From assembly GCF_004664715.2 (NCBI RefSeq), contig NC_051069.1, positions 5,882,001 to 5,946,000 on the forward strand: a DNA stretch of 64,000 bases, in the 5' to 3' direction. The notes beneath the pieces were generated by a model that ran no database searches, was not told where the DNA came from, and was given only the letters and a program-made list of their open reading frames with translations. Below are positions 1-10,699 of this stretch, in pieces. Within the stretch, counting starts at the first letter, position 1. Every line of letters begins with the position of its first letter. Made by a program: the position numbers and the translations under genes. Origin of the DNA: Peromyscus leucopus (Eukaryota; Chordata; Mammalia; Rodentia; Cricetidae).

Positions 1-784
1 TGCTCACACTTTCAAGTGCTTATTTGACTTCAGCCTTTTAAAATCTACTGGTCTGTTACTAGTAATAGTAACATGATATCTTTGGATTATTCGTGCCCAT
101 AATTTCAAGCTGGTTTATGCCTCATCCTCCAAGTCCTTTCAATCATAATTTGCAATTAGTATTTTAATTCCTTCTTCATTATCTGTGTTATTTAGTAGTA
201 TATAAGTTCCATTATGGTGGAGACTTGTCTTCAGTAATTTCACTCAATGCACCGTTTGGCACTCTATCAGTCATTCTTTGGTGCTGGGGATTGAATCCAG
301 GCCTTCATACACTCTACCACTGAGCTGCGTTCCTGTTAATGTATTATAATGATTAAACTTTTGGAATCCATAGCAATTGTACAGTCAAAAAACTAACTTT
401 ATTTCCTCATGTTCCTTTGAATACTAATGGTTCATATTAAAGTAATCTAGATGTACCTGACTTTGCTGCAAATTCTTAGAGCCAATTCAATTAACACAGA
501 AATGGCTGTAAACCAGGCCCAGGTGCTCCATTGCTCTCTGTTAAGTATCCCACTAGCTCCTGGCTACAGCTGTTTTCCGGGGTTGCCATTTGAGTCAAGC
601 ACAGTGCAAGTTCACAGCCCAGTGTCTGCTGGGCCTTCCTGAGTCTCTCACACACGACAGTCATCCCATGATTGAGAGACGCAGTCCAGCTGTTGAAAGC
701 ATTGTGTATTTTCCTGTCTCTGTTTATTCCAGAGGTTTGAAAAGCTTGTGCTTTTACCCAAGCTGATTTATTTTTCCTTTGCAG

Positions 785-952
785 ACCTTCCTAACTCCTT
801 ATTATGGAGTAAATCTGGTGTCAGCATATATAATCATGGTGGTCATGGGCATCTGGGCATTTTTTGTCGCTGGAGGTAGCTGCCGAAGCCTGAAACTCTG
901 CCTGCTCTGCCAAGACAAGGACTTCCTTCTTTACAACCAGCGCTCCAGATAA
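785..952 (+). CDS. Aph1c: Last coding exon of an upstream Aph1b/Aph1c-type paralog (partial gene)
   Basis: This is the final coding exon of a gamma-secretase APH-1 subunit whose other exons lie left of the window. A pyrimidine-rich tract and 'ctttgcag' precede it. It encodes 55 residues starting TFLTPYYGVNLVSAYIIMVV, covering the last membrane segment and the C-terminal tail ending in LLYNQRSR, then TAA. All 168 bases are identical to the last exon of the complete gene at 33709-33876. The open frame and good acceptor argue for a functional exon rather than a pseudogene. Mouse has tandem Aph1b and Aph1c genes beside Car12, so this is probably the Aph1c-like copy; which symbol belongs to which copy cannot be settled from this window. 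Confidence 0.9.
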   Translation, partial: TFLTPYYGVNLVSAYIIMVVMGIWAFFVAGGSCRSLKLCLLCQDKDFLLYNQRSR

Positions 953-1538
953 CCTCTGACGGTCAGCACCTCCAGACAGCAGCCTGTGTCTTTAGAGGAG
1001 GCACAGCTGTGCCCTTTTCTGAAAAGACCCTTTCTCCTGGAACACAGAAGCAGCAGAACTGTCTAGCCTGGACCTGTCCCTGAGCTTTCACACAGCAGCC
1101 TCTGGAAGAGCTGCAGTGTGGCCTGCAGCCTGGCTGCATGTTTGAGGTATCTGGGGAAACAAAGACTGATGCTTCTGGACTTCCCCTCCAGATCTGATCA
1201 TCCTGGGTGTGCAGTGCAGCTGAGAACCACTGGGGTCCACTGGGAAGTTCTGAGAACACCCAAAGAGAACAAGGTTCGGTATTTAACCGTCTCCTAAGTC
1301 AACTCCTGCTGAGCAAGTAAATTTCTGGATGCAGTAACCTGGGTAGTCCTTGTCTTGTTATGTCCTGATGTCACACGAGGCTGAAGGGCCGTTCTCTCTG
1401 TGAACGGCCATAGGCTGTGCCTTTAAATTCAGTAACCTGCACTGACGCTATAACTTAGTAAGATCTGTATATAACCTGCATTTTCATCAAGGCTTTTTTC
1501 CCCATTTTAAGTTTTTCTTCCTGAGGCATTAAGTTATT

Positions 1539-1540
1539 TT

Positions 1541-1574
<34 letters not shown>

Positions 1575-1682
1575 CGAGCAGGTTTCTCTGTGTAGCTTTG
1601 CGCTTTCTGGACTCACTTGTAGCCAGCTGCCTCGAACTCACAGATCCGCCTGCGCCTGCTCTGTCGAGTTTTGCGTTGCTGT
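1539..1682 (-). mobile_element. B1 SINE, upstream copy only
   Basis: A poly(T) run followed by 'tttctctgtgtagctttgcg' marks a B1 on the minus strand. It is flanked by the target duplication 'ggcattaagttatt' (1525-1538) and 'ggcattaaagttatt' (1683-1697). The paralogous position near 34475-34490 has a single uninterrupted copy of this site, so the element inserted into this copy after the two sequences were last made alike. Confidence 0.9.
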
Positions 1683-3903
1683 GGCATTAAAGTTATTCTT
1701 TTTAGTATAAATCTGGGCTCTTTAGGAGTGATTACATGCTGAATTCCTTGGGAGAGACTAAAATTGGGCCAAGTCCATGATCCCCTCAGGTAAAAGCTGC
1801 TATGTGTGCTGTCTGAAGCTGGACTGGTCTCTCAACAGCTCACCATTTTCATCTCTGAGAAGCTGGGCAGGGAGATGAATGATGTATCCTTGGCAGAGCT
1901 GCTCTGGACCTTGTGAGAACAGCTAAAAACACAAAGTGGTGTGACGTTTTCATTTGCCCCTGTGACACTAAACAGCACCATCACCTAAATGCTACAGTAG
2001 GGTGAAAATGCAGATAGACATTCAGCTACCAGATTTCAAGCTGGCATGTAACTAAATTTTAATCTTCAGCAGGTTGGTCTAGGTTTTGGTTGCAGCGAAA
2101 TAGAATTTTCTTTATAAGAATACCCAGGGGCTTTGTTGAGCTTATTTAGGTCATCTGACTTCCTTTTTATGATAAATGCTACTTACTGAACTGAGTATAC
2201 GAACTGGAAACTGTTCCCAATCCTGCAGTCTTTTGGGAGCTTAGAGTGTAGAGTAGAAATTACCTCTCAGGAAAGTGGTGAGCCCAGCACATCCTTGCAC
2301 ATCTACAGAAGCAGGAACAGCAGGGAGAGGGCTTGAGTGACATGGGGATGAGCATGACGGCATTGTGGTGACAGGAAGAACATGTGTGTTTTTTACCTCT
2401 GAACCAAACCTTAACTGGGGAACACCCACCATGCTTAAAATGTTTGGGTGTCTCAGTGTAGAGATGCAAGAGGAGTAAGGCTTCCAGGAAGATTTCCCCT
2501 TCACCAGAGAAACACTGTAGTAGTTATGCCCTTAAAGATTACTTCAGCACTAAGTCATAGCAGCGCTTCTGCTGGAGTTGGTGGGTTTTGCAGCTTTATA
2601 TAGGATTTCCCTGGACTAAAAAAGACAAAGATAGAATCCAAACAGTAAACATCACTGTGTTGAACCGAGAGCAAGAAGATGCCCATAAGCTGGGATGTGT
2701 TCCTACCCAAGCAATAGTATTTCCTGAAAAAAAAAAATAAAATTAAGTAAGCTGTAAGAAAACACATTAGTTGGTTATTACTGCTGTCTTACATGTCTTC
2801 CACATGCACATTGAAATGCTGCTCTCATTAATAATGAAGAGGAGCAGGGCTTGATGTTGTATGCTGTCCTTCACACAGGTTTTCTGTGCAGAGAGAGAAC
2901 TGCACATATCATTGATCTTGCAATTATGAATATTGTTTTAGTGCTTGAGTAACAGAGAGTCAGTGACCATGTGAAAACAGGAATAGATCCGGTTGCTCTC
3001 TAATATAAGCCACCTTTCTCTTTAGTTTGTTTGAACCAGTGCTCATAACTGGAGGTGTGTGTCCGGTCTGTTCTGGTCTGCCTGACTAGCAGTGAAGTAG
3101 CAGTGACCTCTTCAGAGCATCTCGATGATATGTGCTAAAGGAAGTGAGGAGAACATCTGCAGACTGCACAGAAAATGACTTCTGTTCCAAGTAAACAGAA
3201 GTCATGTGACAGAAGGTTGTCTCTACCCATCTTGTTCTGTTAGCTTCAGCCCTGTACCAAGACAGGTGTTAACAGTAGTAGATGCGGGCACCAGAGCGAC
3301 ACTGAAGCCTCCCTGGGGATTAGAGGCATGTACCACCCACCTAGAGAAAGGGTCCTGTTGATGATTGCAATGTTTCTCTCTTTAGTTTTACTTTAGGCTT
3401 TTAATATTTTAATATTAAAATGTTAATATTAGGCTTTACTCTTTTTTAGTGTTCTGATGGGCACTGTCTGTGTATCATACATTGGGTTTTTAGATGCTGA
3501 ATCTTTATGTCCTTCATTCTGCAGCAGCAGACCCTCCCCTCACCCCACCACCCCAGGTCTGTAGTTTCCAATGAACAGTAAAAAGATTGTGGGCGCTTCA
3601 TTCTCTACATCTCTCTTATTTGGAAAAGAATGCCCTTCAGTATCTGTTAGTATAGTTATCGCCTCATTTGAAACTCGGCTGTACATTCTGTTGTCTAGTA
3701 TTGATGAGCTATGAGACTTTTCAAAGTGTGGTCTATTGGCTGATTTAAAATTCACAAACCATGTCTCATATCTGTGTGTGTAGAAGCAATTTGGTGCAGA
3801 GCTGTTCCTTGAGGCTTCTTAACCCAAGCAGAGAAAAATCCTCAAAGATCTTGAGCCTCACTTTGAAAAATCTCCTAAGTAATTGTGAAAGAGTGAACTT
3901 ACC

Positions 3904-4102
3904 GGGGCTGGAGAGATGGCTCAGAGGTTAAGAGCACTGGCTGTTCTTCCAGAGGACCCAGGTTCAATTCCCAGCACCCACATGGTGGCTCACAACCATC
4001 TGTAATGAGATCTGGTGCCCTCTTCTGGCCTGCACGGACACATGCAGACAGAACACTGTATATGTAATAAATAAATAAATCTTTAAAAAAAAAAAAAAAA
4101 AA
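3904..4102 (+). mobile_element. B2 SINE, upstream copy only
   Basis: It starts with the B2 head 'ggggctggagagatggctca' and ends with 'aataaataaataaatcttt' followed by a poly(A) run. The 12-base target duplication 'agtgaacttacc' lies at 3892-3903 and 4103-4114. The paralogous empty site is intact at 37188-37199. The long clean poly(A) tail suggests a young insertion. Confidence 0.95.
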
Positions 4103-5044
4103 AGTGAACTTACCAAACATCACATAGCAGTAGCTAAGACCAGAGGCAGGTGTGATTTAGTTTCTATTTGGTAGCTTTGGGTAGTTTAATCTTTTCATTT
4201 TGCCTCCTCCTGGTGAGATAGGACAGGTGTGTCCTTTACTCTGACAGGAGGTTCAGGGAACTGTGAGGACCAATCACTGGAATCCATATGGTGGCAGTTG
4301 GCTCTGTTTGAAATGAGGCTGTTCCAGGTTTATACTGATCATGGCTCTGAGCTACTAGCCTGTAATACAGGTGAAGAGGTGCACACTCCTCAGCTGTCAG
4401 CCCAGAGTCAGCTCCAGTTTCCTTGGCCCTTTCTCAGTAAAGCTGTGAGTCTTGTTTGTTGTCATTTGTTTGGCTTTAAGTTAGAATGGATATTTCTCAG
4501 TAACCAGCCTGGAGACGTGAGAAACCTCCAGTGGAAAAATGTAAGGATTTTGCTTTTCGTCTCATCAAAACTTAGAACTGAAGAACCACTCAGCTTGTTT
4601 ACGGCCTACGTTTGAGTAGAACACTTGGAGGTTCACCACATTCTAAGATGATCATTCTAATAACTTGTGAGTCCTAAGAAGACATTGAGACTCAATGACT
4701 TGTATCTGGTATTTGCTATTTGAGAATAAATCATGGTCAATCTTGTAAAGCTATACTTTTTAAAAGGTACTTCTATAAAATCAGAAATGGAATGTATAGT
4801 GATTTCTTGGTACTTACCACACAGAGAACACTGTTCATACAGTTTTAAAGGATTGAAAAACAAAATAGTATAAAGATCTGTTTTCTGGAGAACATATAAT
4901 TATTCACATAGATAAAACATATTAAATATAGTCCAGTAATGGTGCTTAACTCTATAACCTCGGTACTTGGGGGGCCAAAGTAAGAGGAGGACTGTCAGTT
5001 CAAGGCCAGCCGGAATTAAAGACTTGTCTCAAAAAATGTAAATA

Positions 5045-5205
5045 TGCCAGTTGGTGGTGGTACATGGTTTTAATCCCAGCACTGTGGAGGCTGAGGCAGG
5101 CAGATATCTGTGAGTTCGAGGCCAGTCTGGTCTACAGAATGAGTTTCAGGACACCCAGGGCTACACAAAGAAACCCTGTCTCAAAAAACAAAAATAACAA
5201 CAAAA
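5045..5205 (+). mobile_element. B1 SINE
   Basis: 'ttaatcccagcactg' followed by 'aggctgaggcaggcagat' and 'gaaaccctgtctcaaaa' is the B1 body and tail. It lies just past the end of recognisable homology between the two Aph1 3' flanks. Confidence 0.9.
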
Positions 5206-5224
5206 ACAAACCTGTAAATAGAGC

Positions 5225-8200
5225 TTTTTCACTATTGTCTCTCCAGACTTACTCTTGTTCCTCCTGAAGCCTGACCTGCAAAGCCTCTCCTCCCACCTTC
5301 CCTCCATTTCCTGGAGACTCTGCCTCTTGGTGCAGACCCACGTCTACTTAGCTTTTTTCAATGACCCTCTCAGCCTTCCTGTCTAGCCCATCTCTATTCC
5401 CATGTGTTAGCTGCTGATCCAAAGAACATTTTCTACCAGGGAACTCAGTGGCTGGACCTATGCACACGAAGGCAGTTTTGGCGATCCTTCCTGTTCTCCA
5501 TTTCTGTCTCTACAGCACTACTCTTAGTACTGTAGCAGCCTTTCTGTGGCGACCCCTCTTCCTATCCTACTGCTGTTCCCTGGGGACTCTGCCTTTGCTG
5601 CCAACCCTTGTGTCCACAGTCCTTTACTGCTGACCCTCCCAGCCCTCCCTCCCAGCCCATCTCTATTCCTTTGTGTCATCTACTGACCTCTCCACTGGGA
5701 ACCCTACAGCAGTGTGCCAGAGCAACCAAAGAACAGATACCTAACCAGCAAAGACAAAAACATATTTACCCCCAAACACCTCAAATATCATTAACTTCAG
5801 ATACTATAAAAACATAAACAGAAACAGTCAAGACAACATACCTTCTCCAGAAGTCAGTAACCCTATTGAAATAGGCCTGGAGAAATGAAATTTAGTTGAA
5901 TCATCAGACAATGATTCAAAATGGCAACATGAACATGTTCAAGGACCATAAAGGAGAGATGAATAAATGCCTAATGAAGACCATGAAAACACAAATGAAC
6001 AGTTGAATAAAATGATAAAACACTTTAAGACATGAAAATAGAAATAGAATCACTAAAGAAAATGCACATTGAAATAAAATTGGAAATGAAAAGCCCTGGA
6101 TGTCTAATTAAAATCTCACCAATAGATTAAAAGATGTGGAAGAGGGAATTTCAGGTCTTGATGACAAGATAGAAGAAATAAATAGCTCAGTCAAAGAAAA
6201 TGTGACCTTAAAACAAGGCACAAAATAGCCAGAAAATCTGGGACTCTAAAAAAAGACAGCCTATTAATAATAGGTGGTATGGAAGAAGGGGAAGAAACCC
6301 AGGTCAAAGGCACAGAAAATATTTGTTAACAAAATCATAGAAGAAAATTTCCCCAGTCTAATGAAGGAGGTGCTGGTTAAGGTACAAGAAGTATACAGAA
6401 CACTGAATAGACAGGACCAGAAAACAAATTACCCACAGCACGTAATAATCAAAACATTACATTTACACAAGAAAGAAAGGATATGAAAAGCTGCAGGGGA
6501 AAAGACCAGGTCACATATGAAGGTAGACCCATTAGAATAACCCCTGGTTTTCCAATGGAGAGTCCGAAAGCCAGAAAGACTTGAATATATGTTCTACAAA
6601 CTCTGAGAGACTACAGATGCCAGTCCAGACTACTATGCCCCCAAAAACTATTGGTTACAATCAATGAAGAAAGAAAATGTTCCATGAGAAAACCAAATTT
6701 AAGTAAGTAATCTACCAATCCAGCTCTACAGAAGGCACTAGTAGGAAAACTTGAGTCGGAAGAGGTTAACTACCTACACCAAGAAGACAACAGGAATAAA
6801 CAATCCCAAAATAGTAAGTAAAAAATGGGGTGGGGGCACACTATAACAACAAAATAATAGGAATCAATAAATACTGCTCATTAATAACTCGATGATCTTA
6901 ATTCCCCAAATGTAGAGACAAAGACTAAGAGGTTGGATTAGAGAACAGAATCCATCTGAGAAACACACCTCACCATCATGGATAGACATTACTGTAGAGT
7001 AAAAGGATGAAAAAAGTATTCCAAGCAAATGGACCCAAAAAGCAAGCAGGTGTAACCATTTTAATATCTGGCAAAATAGACCAAACCAAAACTAGTCAGA
7101 AGAGATAGGGAAGGATACTACATACTCATCAAAGAAAAATCCACCAAAAGGATATTGCAATTCTAAACATGTATGTGTGTGAAACACAAGGAGATCCAAG
7201 TTCATGGAAGAAAGACTATTACAGCTAAAATCACATACTGACCCTCACAATAGTGGGTGACTTCAATATCCCACTCATCCAGAAAAATACTAAACAGAAA
7301 TGCTGGAACTAAATACTGTAAATCAGATGGCCCCTACAGATATCTACAGAACATTCCACTCAAACACTAAAGAACATACTTCTCAACAGCTAATGGAACT
7401 TTCTCCAAAACTGACCACATACTGGAATGCCAGGAGCCATTCCCAGCGGTGGATGGGTCCTGCAGAGGATGTAAGAGTCAGTGGGGGAATGAAGTGAGTC
7501 AGGCCATGGTTGGGAGAATCTTGCAGCCTGACTGACTAGCAGCCAGAATGTTTGTTTATACAGAATTTAGTAAGCAGGGATACATTCAAGATGTTCCAAA
7601 ACATTGGTCATATCATTTTTGGTTTTGGACATGTGTTACACTTCCTTTTGCTCATCTTTTAGGCATCATTAATAAACTATGACAGAACAGAGTTATTGTA
7701 AGTAAAATTGTTGCAACTCTTGGGTTTGGTCCCAGATTTTGGCACCAAAATGTGAGTTTTGCAACTCTGGGAAGGGGTAGCCTGACTACTTGGGGAGTCA
7801 GGCAACACCTGAAGCTGTTTAGGACAGCTCTGATGGCTGGAGCTGCAAAGAGACAGCTCAGCCCTGGAAGGGAAGTTTTTCTGACTGCTCAGGAGAGTCA
7901 GGCCTGGAACTGCTACAGCAGGGCAGGGTATCCTGAATGAGAAAGTCAGGCCTGGAGCTGCCATGACAGCTCTGCAGGGAAGGGTATCCTGACTGTTCCA
8001 GAGAGTCAGGCTATACCTGGTGTGGTGGGGGATGGTCTCCCTGCAAGACATAGCAATCCTGCTCCTCTCCTGGAGAGTTGCTACAGTTGAGCTTTGCTCA
8101 GCCCCCACTTAAGGGGGCTTTCTAGCAGAGCTCTGCATCTCTGGCCTAAGAAGTTGGAGAATGAAGAATTTATTTTGATTATTTGAAAAAATTAACAACA

Positions 8201-8720
8201 AATCCTTAACCAAATTAACTAAATGACAGTGAGAGAAGACCCAAAGTGGGACATTACAACAGACACAGAGGAAATTCAGAGAAATAATAAGCATATACTT
8301 TACAAATCTGTATTCCATTAATCTGGAAAACCTTCAAGAAATGGATGAATTTCTTGATACATACAATCTACCAAAGCTAGACCAAGATCAGATAAGCAAT
8401 TTAAACAGACCTATATTCCCTAGTGAAACAGAAGCAGTAATTAAAAATCTCTGAAACAAACAAACAAACAAAAAACAACAACAACAACAACCCCCTGGGC
8501 TAAATGGATTCAGCATATTATTCTAACAGACCTTCAAAGAACTGATGTCAATGTTCCTCAAATAAGTCTGCAAAACAGAAACTGAAGGAACATTTCCTAA
8601 TTGTTTTTTTTCAAAGCCACTATTACCCCAATACCAAAACCAAACAACAACAACAACACACACACACACACACACATACAAGAAATTAACACAGATTTAA
8701 AAATCTCCATAACCTACTCT
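5225..8720 (+). mobile_element. Old, nearly full-span L1 retrotransposon, interrupted and decayed
   Basis: About 5225-5690 holds two related GC-richer units roughly 270 bases apart (compare 'ggagactctgcct' near 5312 with 'ggggactctgcct' near 5582), reminiscent of rodent L1 promoter monomers. From about 5700 the A-rich sequence resembles ORF1; a remnant frame at 6274-6486 reads EENFPSLMKEVLVKVQEVYR. From about 6850 it resembles the ORF2 endonuclease region, and from 8130 the part before reverse transcriptase (KEMDEFLDTY-like, then NRPIFPSETEAV-like). Multiple stops and frameshifts mean it is inactive. About 7430-8130 is foreign sequence, described separately. Confidence 0.75.
7430..8130 (+). 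mobile_element. LTR/ERV-like insertion inside the old L1
   Basis: The L1 ORF2 match stops near 7430 and resumes near 8130. The intervening DNA has an AATAAA (about 7670) followed by 'gttattgtaagtaaaattgt' and then 'ttggcaccaaaatgtg', which resembles the junction of an LTR with a primer-binding site. The right part contains about three degenerate units of roughly 65 bases with 'gagagtcaggc' and 'gtatcctga'. The family is not identified and the boundaries are approximate. A 143-codon minus-strand frame here has no recognisable domain. Confidence 0.45.
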
Positions 8721-9038
8721 ATCCATTGCTGTGGTCTTAGCTGGTAGTTTTTGTGGTTGCCTGTAGGACAAGAGGATTATGTCTTGGAATAGCCTAACCT
8801 CAATCCATGCAAATTATTTCCATGGTATTGTCTCTTTACTGGTCAAAGCAAAGCACATATGTGTGGATTACACTGGATTAGTTTAGAGTACTGCAGTGAG
8901 CATTTCTGAATGCAGCATTCATGTGTATAAAGTGTGAATGTATTATATACTTAATATAGTTATTGTCAGTTACCTTATAAACTTTCTGTGTTGTATCCAA
9001 CACATACAAGCCACCTTTAAATGTGTGATAGTGGTCAA

Positions 9039-9208
9039 AAAATTTTTTTTTGTTTTATTTTCTTTTGAGACTGGATTTCTCTGTGTAACAGCTCTGGCTG
9101 TCCTGGAACTCACTATGTAGACCAAGCTGGCCTGGAACTCACAGAGATCTGCCTGTCTCTGCCTCCCAAGTGCTGGGATTAAAGGTGTGTGCCACCACTG
9201 CCTGGCCA
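9039..9208 (-). mobile_element. B1 SINE
   Basis: A T-rich tail, then 'gagactggatttctctgtgt' and 'agtgctgggattaaaggtgt', give a B1 in reverse orientation. Confidence 0.9.
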
Positions 9209-9579
9209 AAAAGATTTTTTAATTAAAAATATTGACAGTTATGTGTGTGTGGAGATCAGAGGACATCTTGGGGATATTGGCTTCCTCCTCCCACTGATAC
9301 TTGTATTTCATAGACACTTATTTTTTTTTATGCTGAGTGGAAATAAATTCTATGGAGGAAAAACTAAAACTATATAGAAATAAGGAAATAGTGTGACCAA
9401 GCATGATGGTGCACTTTTGTAGCCCTGGACTGAGCTGAGGCAACAGGATCTTGAATTTAAGGCCAGTCTGGGCTACACATAGTGAGCTCCTTGCCTTATA
9501 AAAGATAGTTTTTGATCAAGGGAAAGAATTATTGTGTACCTACATTTTTTTTTGCTTATTGATAGATCAGAAACAATTA

Positions 9580-9780
9580 TTAATGTGTGTTTGCCTGCAT
9601 GTATGTCTGTGTACCATATGCATACCTGAGGAGGCCAGAAGTGGCCTTTGGATCCCCTGGGACTGGAGTTACAGATGGTTGTGAGCCACCATGTGGGTGC
9701 TGAGTCCTCTGAACTGAAACTGGGTCCTCCACAAGAGCAAACAAGTATTCTTTACCACTGAGCCATCTCTCCAGCCCCTT
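9580..9780 (-). mobile_element. B2/B3-family SINE
   Basis: The sequence ends in 'gagccatctctccagcccc', the reverse complement of the B2 head, with the body 'gagccaccatgtgggtgctg' before it. Confidence 0.85.
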
Positions 9781-10273
9781 AAAATATTCTAAAACCAAGA
9801 AACTCAGTGTACCTGATCCTTTAAAGGCCCTCAGTGTTCCCTGAGTGAATGAATGAAGAAGTTATTGAAGAGTGTTACTATTTACTTACTGCCCCATCCA
9901 CTCAGTTACTAACTTTTCTTATTCAATATGCACTGTTCTATTCTTTTAAAAAAATCTTTATGTGCATATGTGTATAGTTGTGGTGTGTGTGTGTATGTGC
10001 ACACACGTACTCATATGTGAGTGTAAGGACAGGAGCCTATATTTGGTACATATATGGAGGTCAAAAAACAACCTTGGGATTTGATACACCTTCTACTTGT
10101 TTGTGACAAGGTCTCTGTTGTTTTTGTTGTTCGCTGCTGTGTGTGCCAGGATAGCTGGACAGAGGGCTTCAGGGAATTATTTTATATCCACCTCCCATCT
10201 AACTGAAGGACTCAGATGCCAACTACCTAACCAAGATTTGCATGAGTCCTATGGAATCAAAGTCAGGTCTCAT

Positions 10274-10640
10274 TGTAGGGTAAAAGGGTCAGCCAAAGAA
10301 ACACACCCTGACCCTGAAACCAGAGCCAAGAGGTTAAAAAGGGCCAGTGAAAGAAAAACACCTTGCCCCTGACCAACTCAGTACAAAAACCAACGATTCC
10401 CTGAGCACGAAATCCAGCCAATCTCTGAGTTTGTCCAAGCTCAGGGATTGAAATCCAACCAATTCCCATCCTGAAAATCTTCACCCTGGAAAAACTTCCT
10501 AAGAAACCCTATATAACTCCTGTACCTGTTCAGTTTGAAGTTGCCTTTTTCTACCGTTAGAGGCTGCCACTCTCCTGGATTCCTCTCTGACAGTAAATCT
10601 CTTGAATGAGGTTTAGGTGATGACCTCCTTTCACCAGAGC
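10274..10640 (+). mobile_element. Solo LTR-like sequence upstream of Aph1b
   Basis: This stretch has the layout of a retroviral LTR read on the plus strand. It has a TG-start candidate at 10274, repeated 'ccaaccaattccc'/'ccagccaatctc' motifs, and a TATA-like 'ccctatataactcc' (about 10507). A polyadenylation-like 'cagtaaatctcttgaatgag' follows, then an end resembling 'ctcctttca' near 10634. No flanking LTR, primer-binding site or viral gene is visible, and I could not find a clear target duplication, so the limits are provisional. It ends about 870 bases before the Aph1b ATG, in the same orientation. Confidence 0.6.
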
Positions 10641-10699
10641 AGAGACCAGAGACGGGCAGAAAAGTAACAACTTTCTCCAGGGCAGGCGCAGAGCTGCTA

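Larger units (their letters stand above)
953..4593 (+). other. 3' UTR and 3' flank of the upstream Aph1 paralog
   Basis: No coding exon is seen. The start must be 3' UTR because it follows the TAA of the last exon, but I cannot fix the polyadenylation site. No AATAAA lies near the stop. ATTAAA occurs at 1686-1691 in the right-hand target duplication of the B1 insertion, and the next AATAAA-like site is in an A-rich run near 2735. Short open frames are in unique or SINE sequence and have no recognisable product. Confidence 0.5.
139..5040 (+). repeat. Upstream copy of the duplicated Aph1 3' region
   Basis: This segment contains the end of intron 5, the last exon and the 3' flank of the upstream Aph1 gene, and aligns colinearly with 33078-38135. 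From 139 to about 4593 the two copies differ only by scattered substitutions and small indels. They also differ by two SINEs present only here (1539-1682 and 3904-4102) and by about 550 bases present only in the other copy (35561-36110). After 4593 the match falls to what looks like roughly three bases in four by eye, but landmarks stay in order, including a shared old B1-like element near 4935-5035. Bases 1-138 do not visibly match the left flank of the other copy. Confidence 0.9.

Noticed and set aside
785..952. Processed pseudogene or isolated exon copy
   Set aside because: The copy includes intron sequence, a good acceptor and several kilobases of colinear 3' flank, so it is a genomic duplication of a gene end, with an intact frame.
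7677..8108. 143-codon minus-strand open frame
   Set aside because: It lies antisense within the LTR/ERV-like insert and shows no conserved retroviral or cellular motif.
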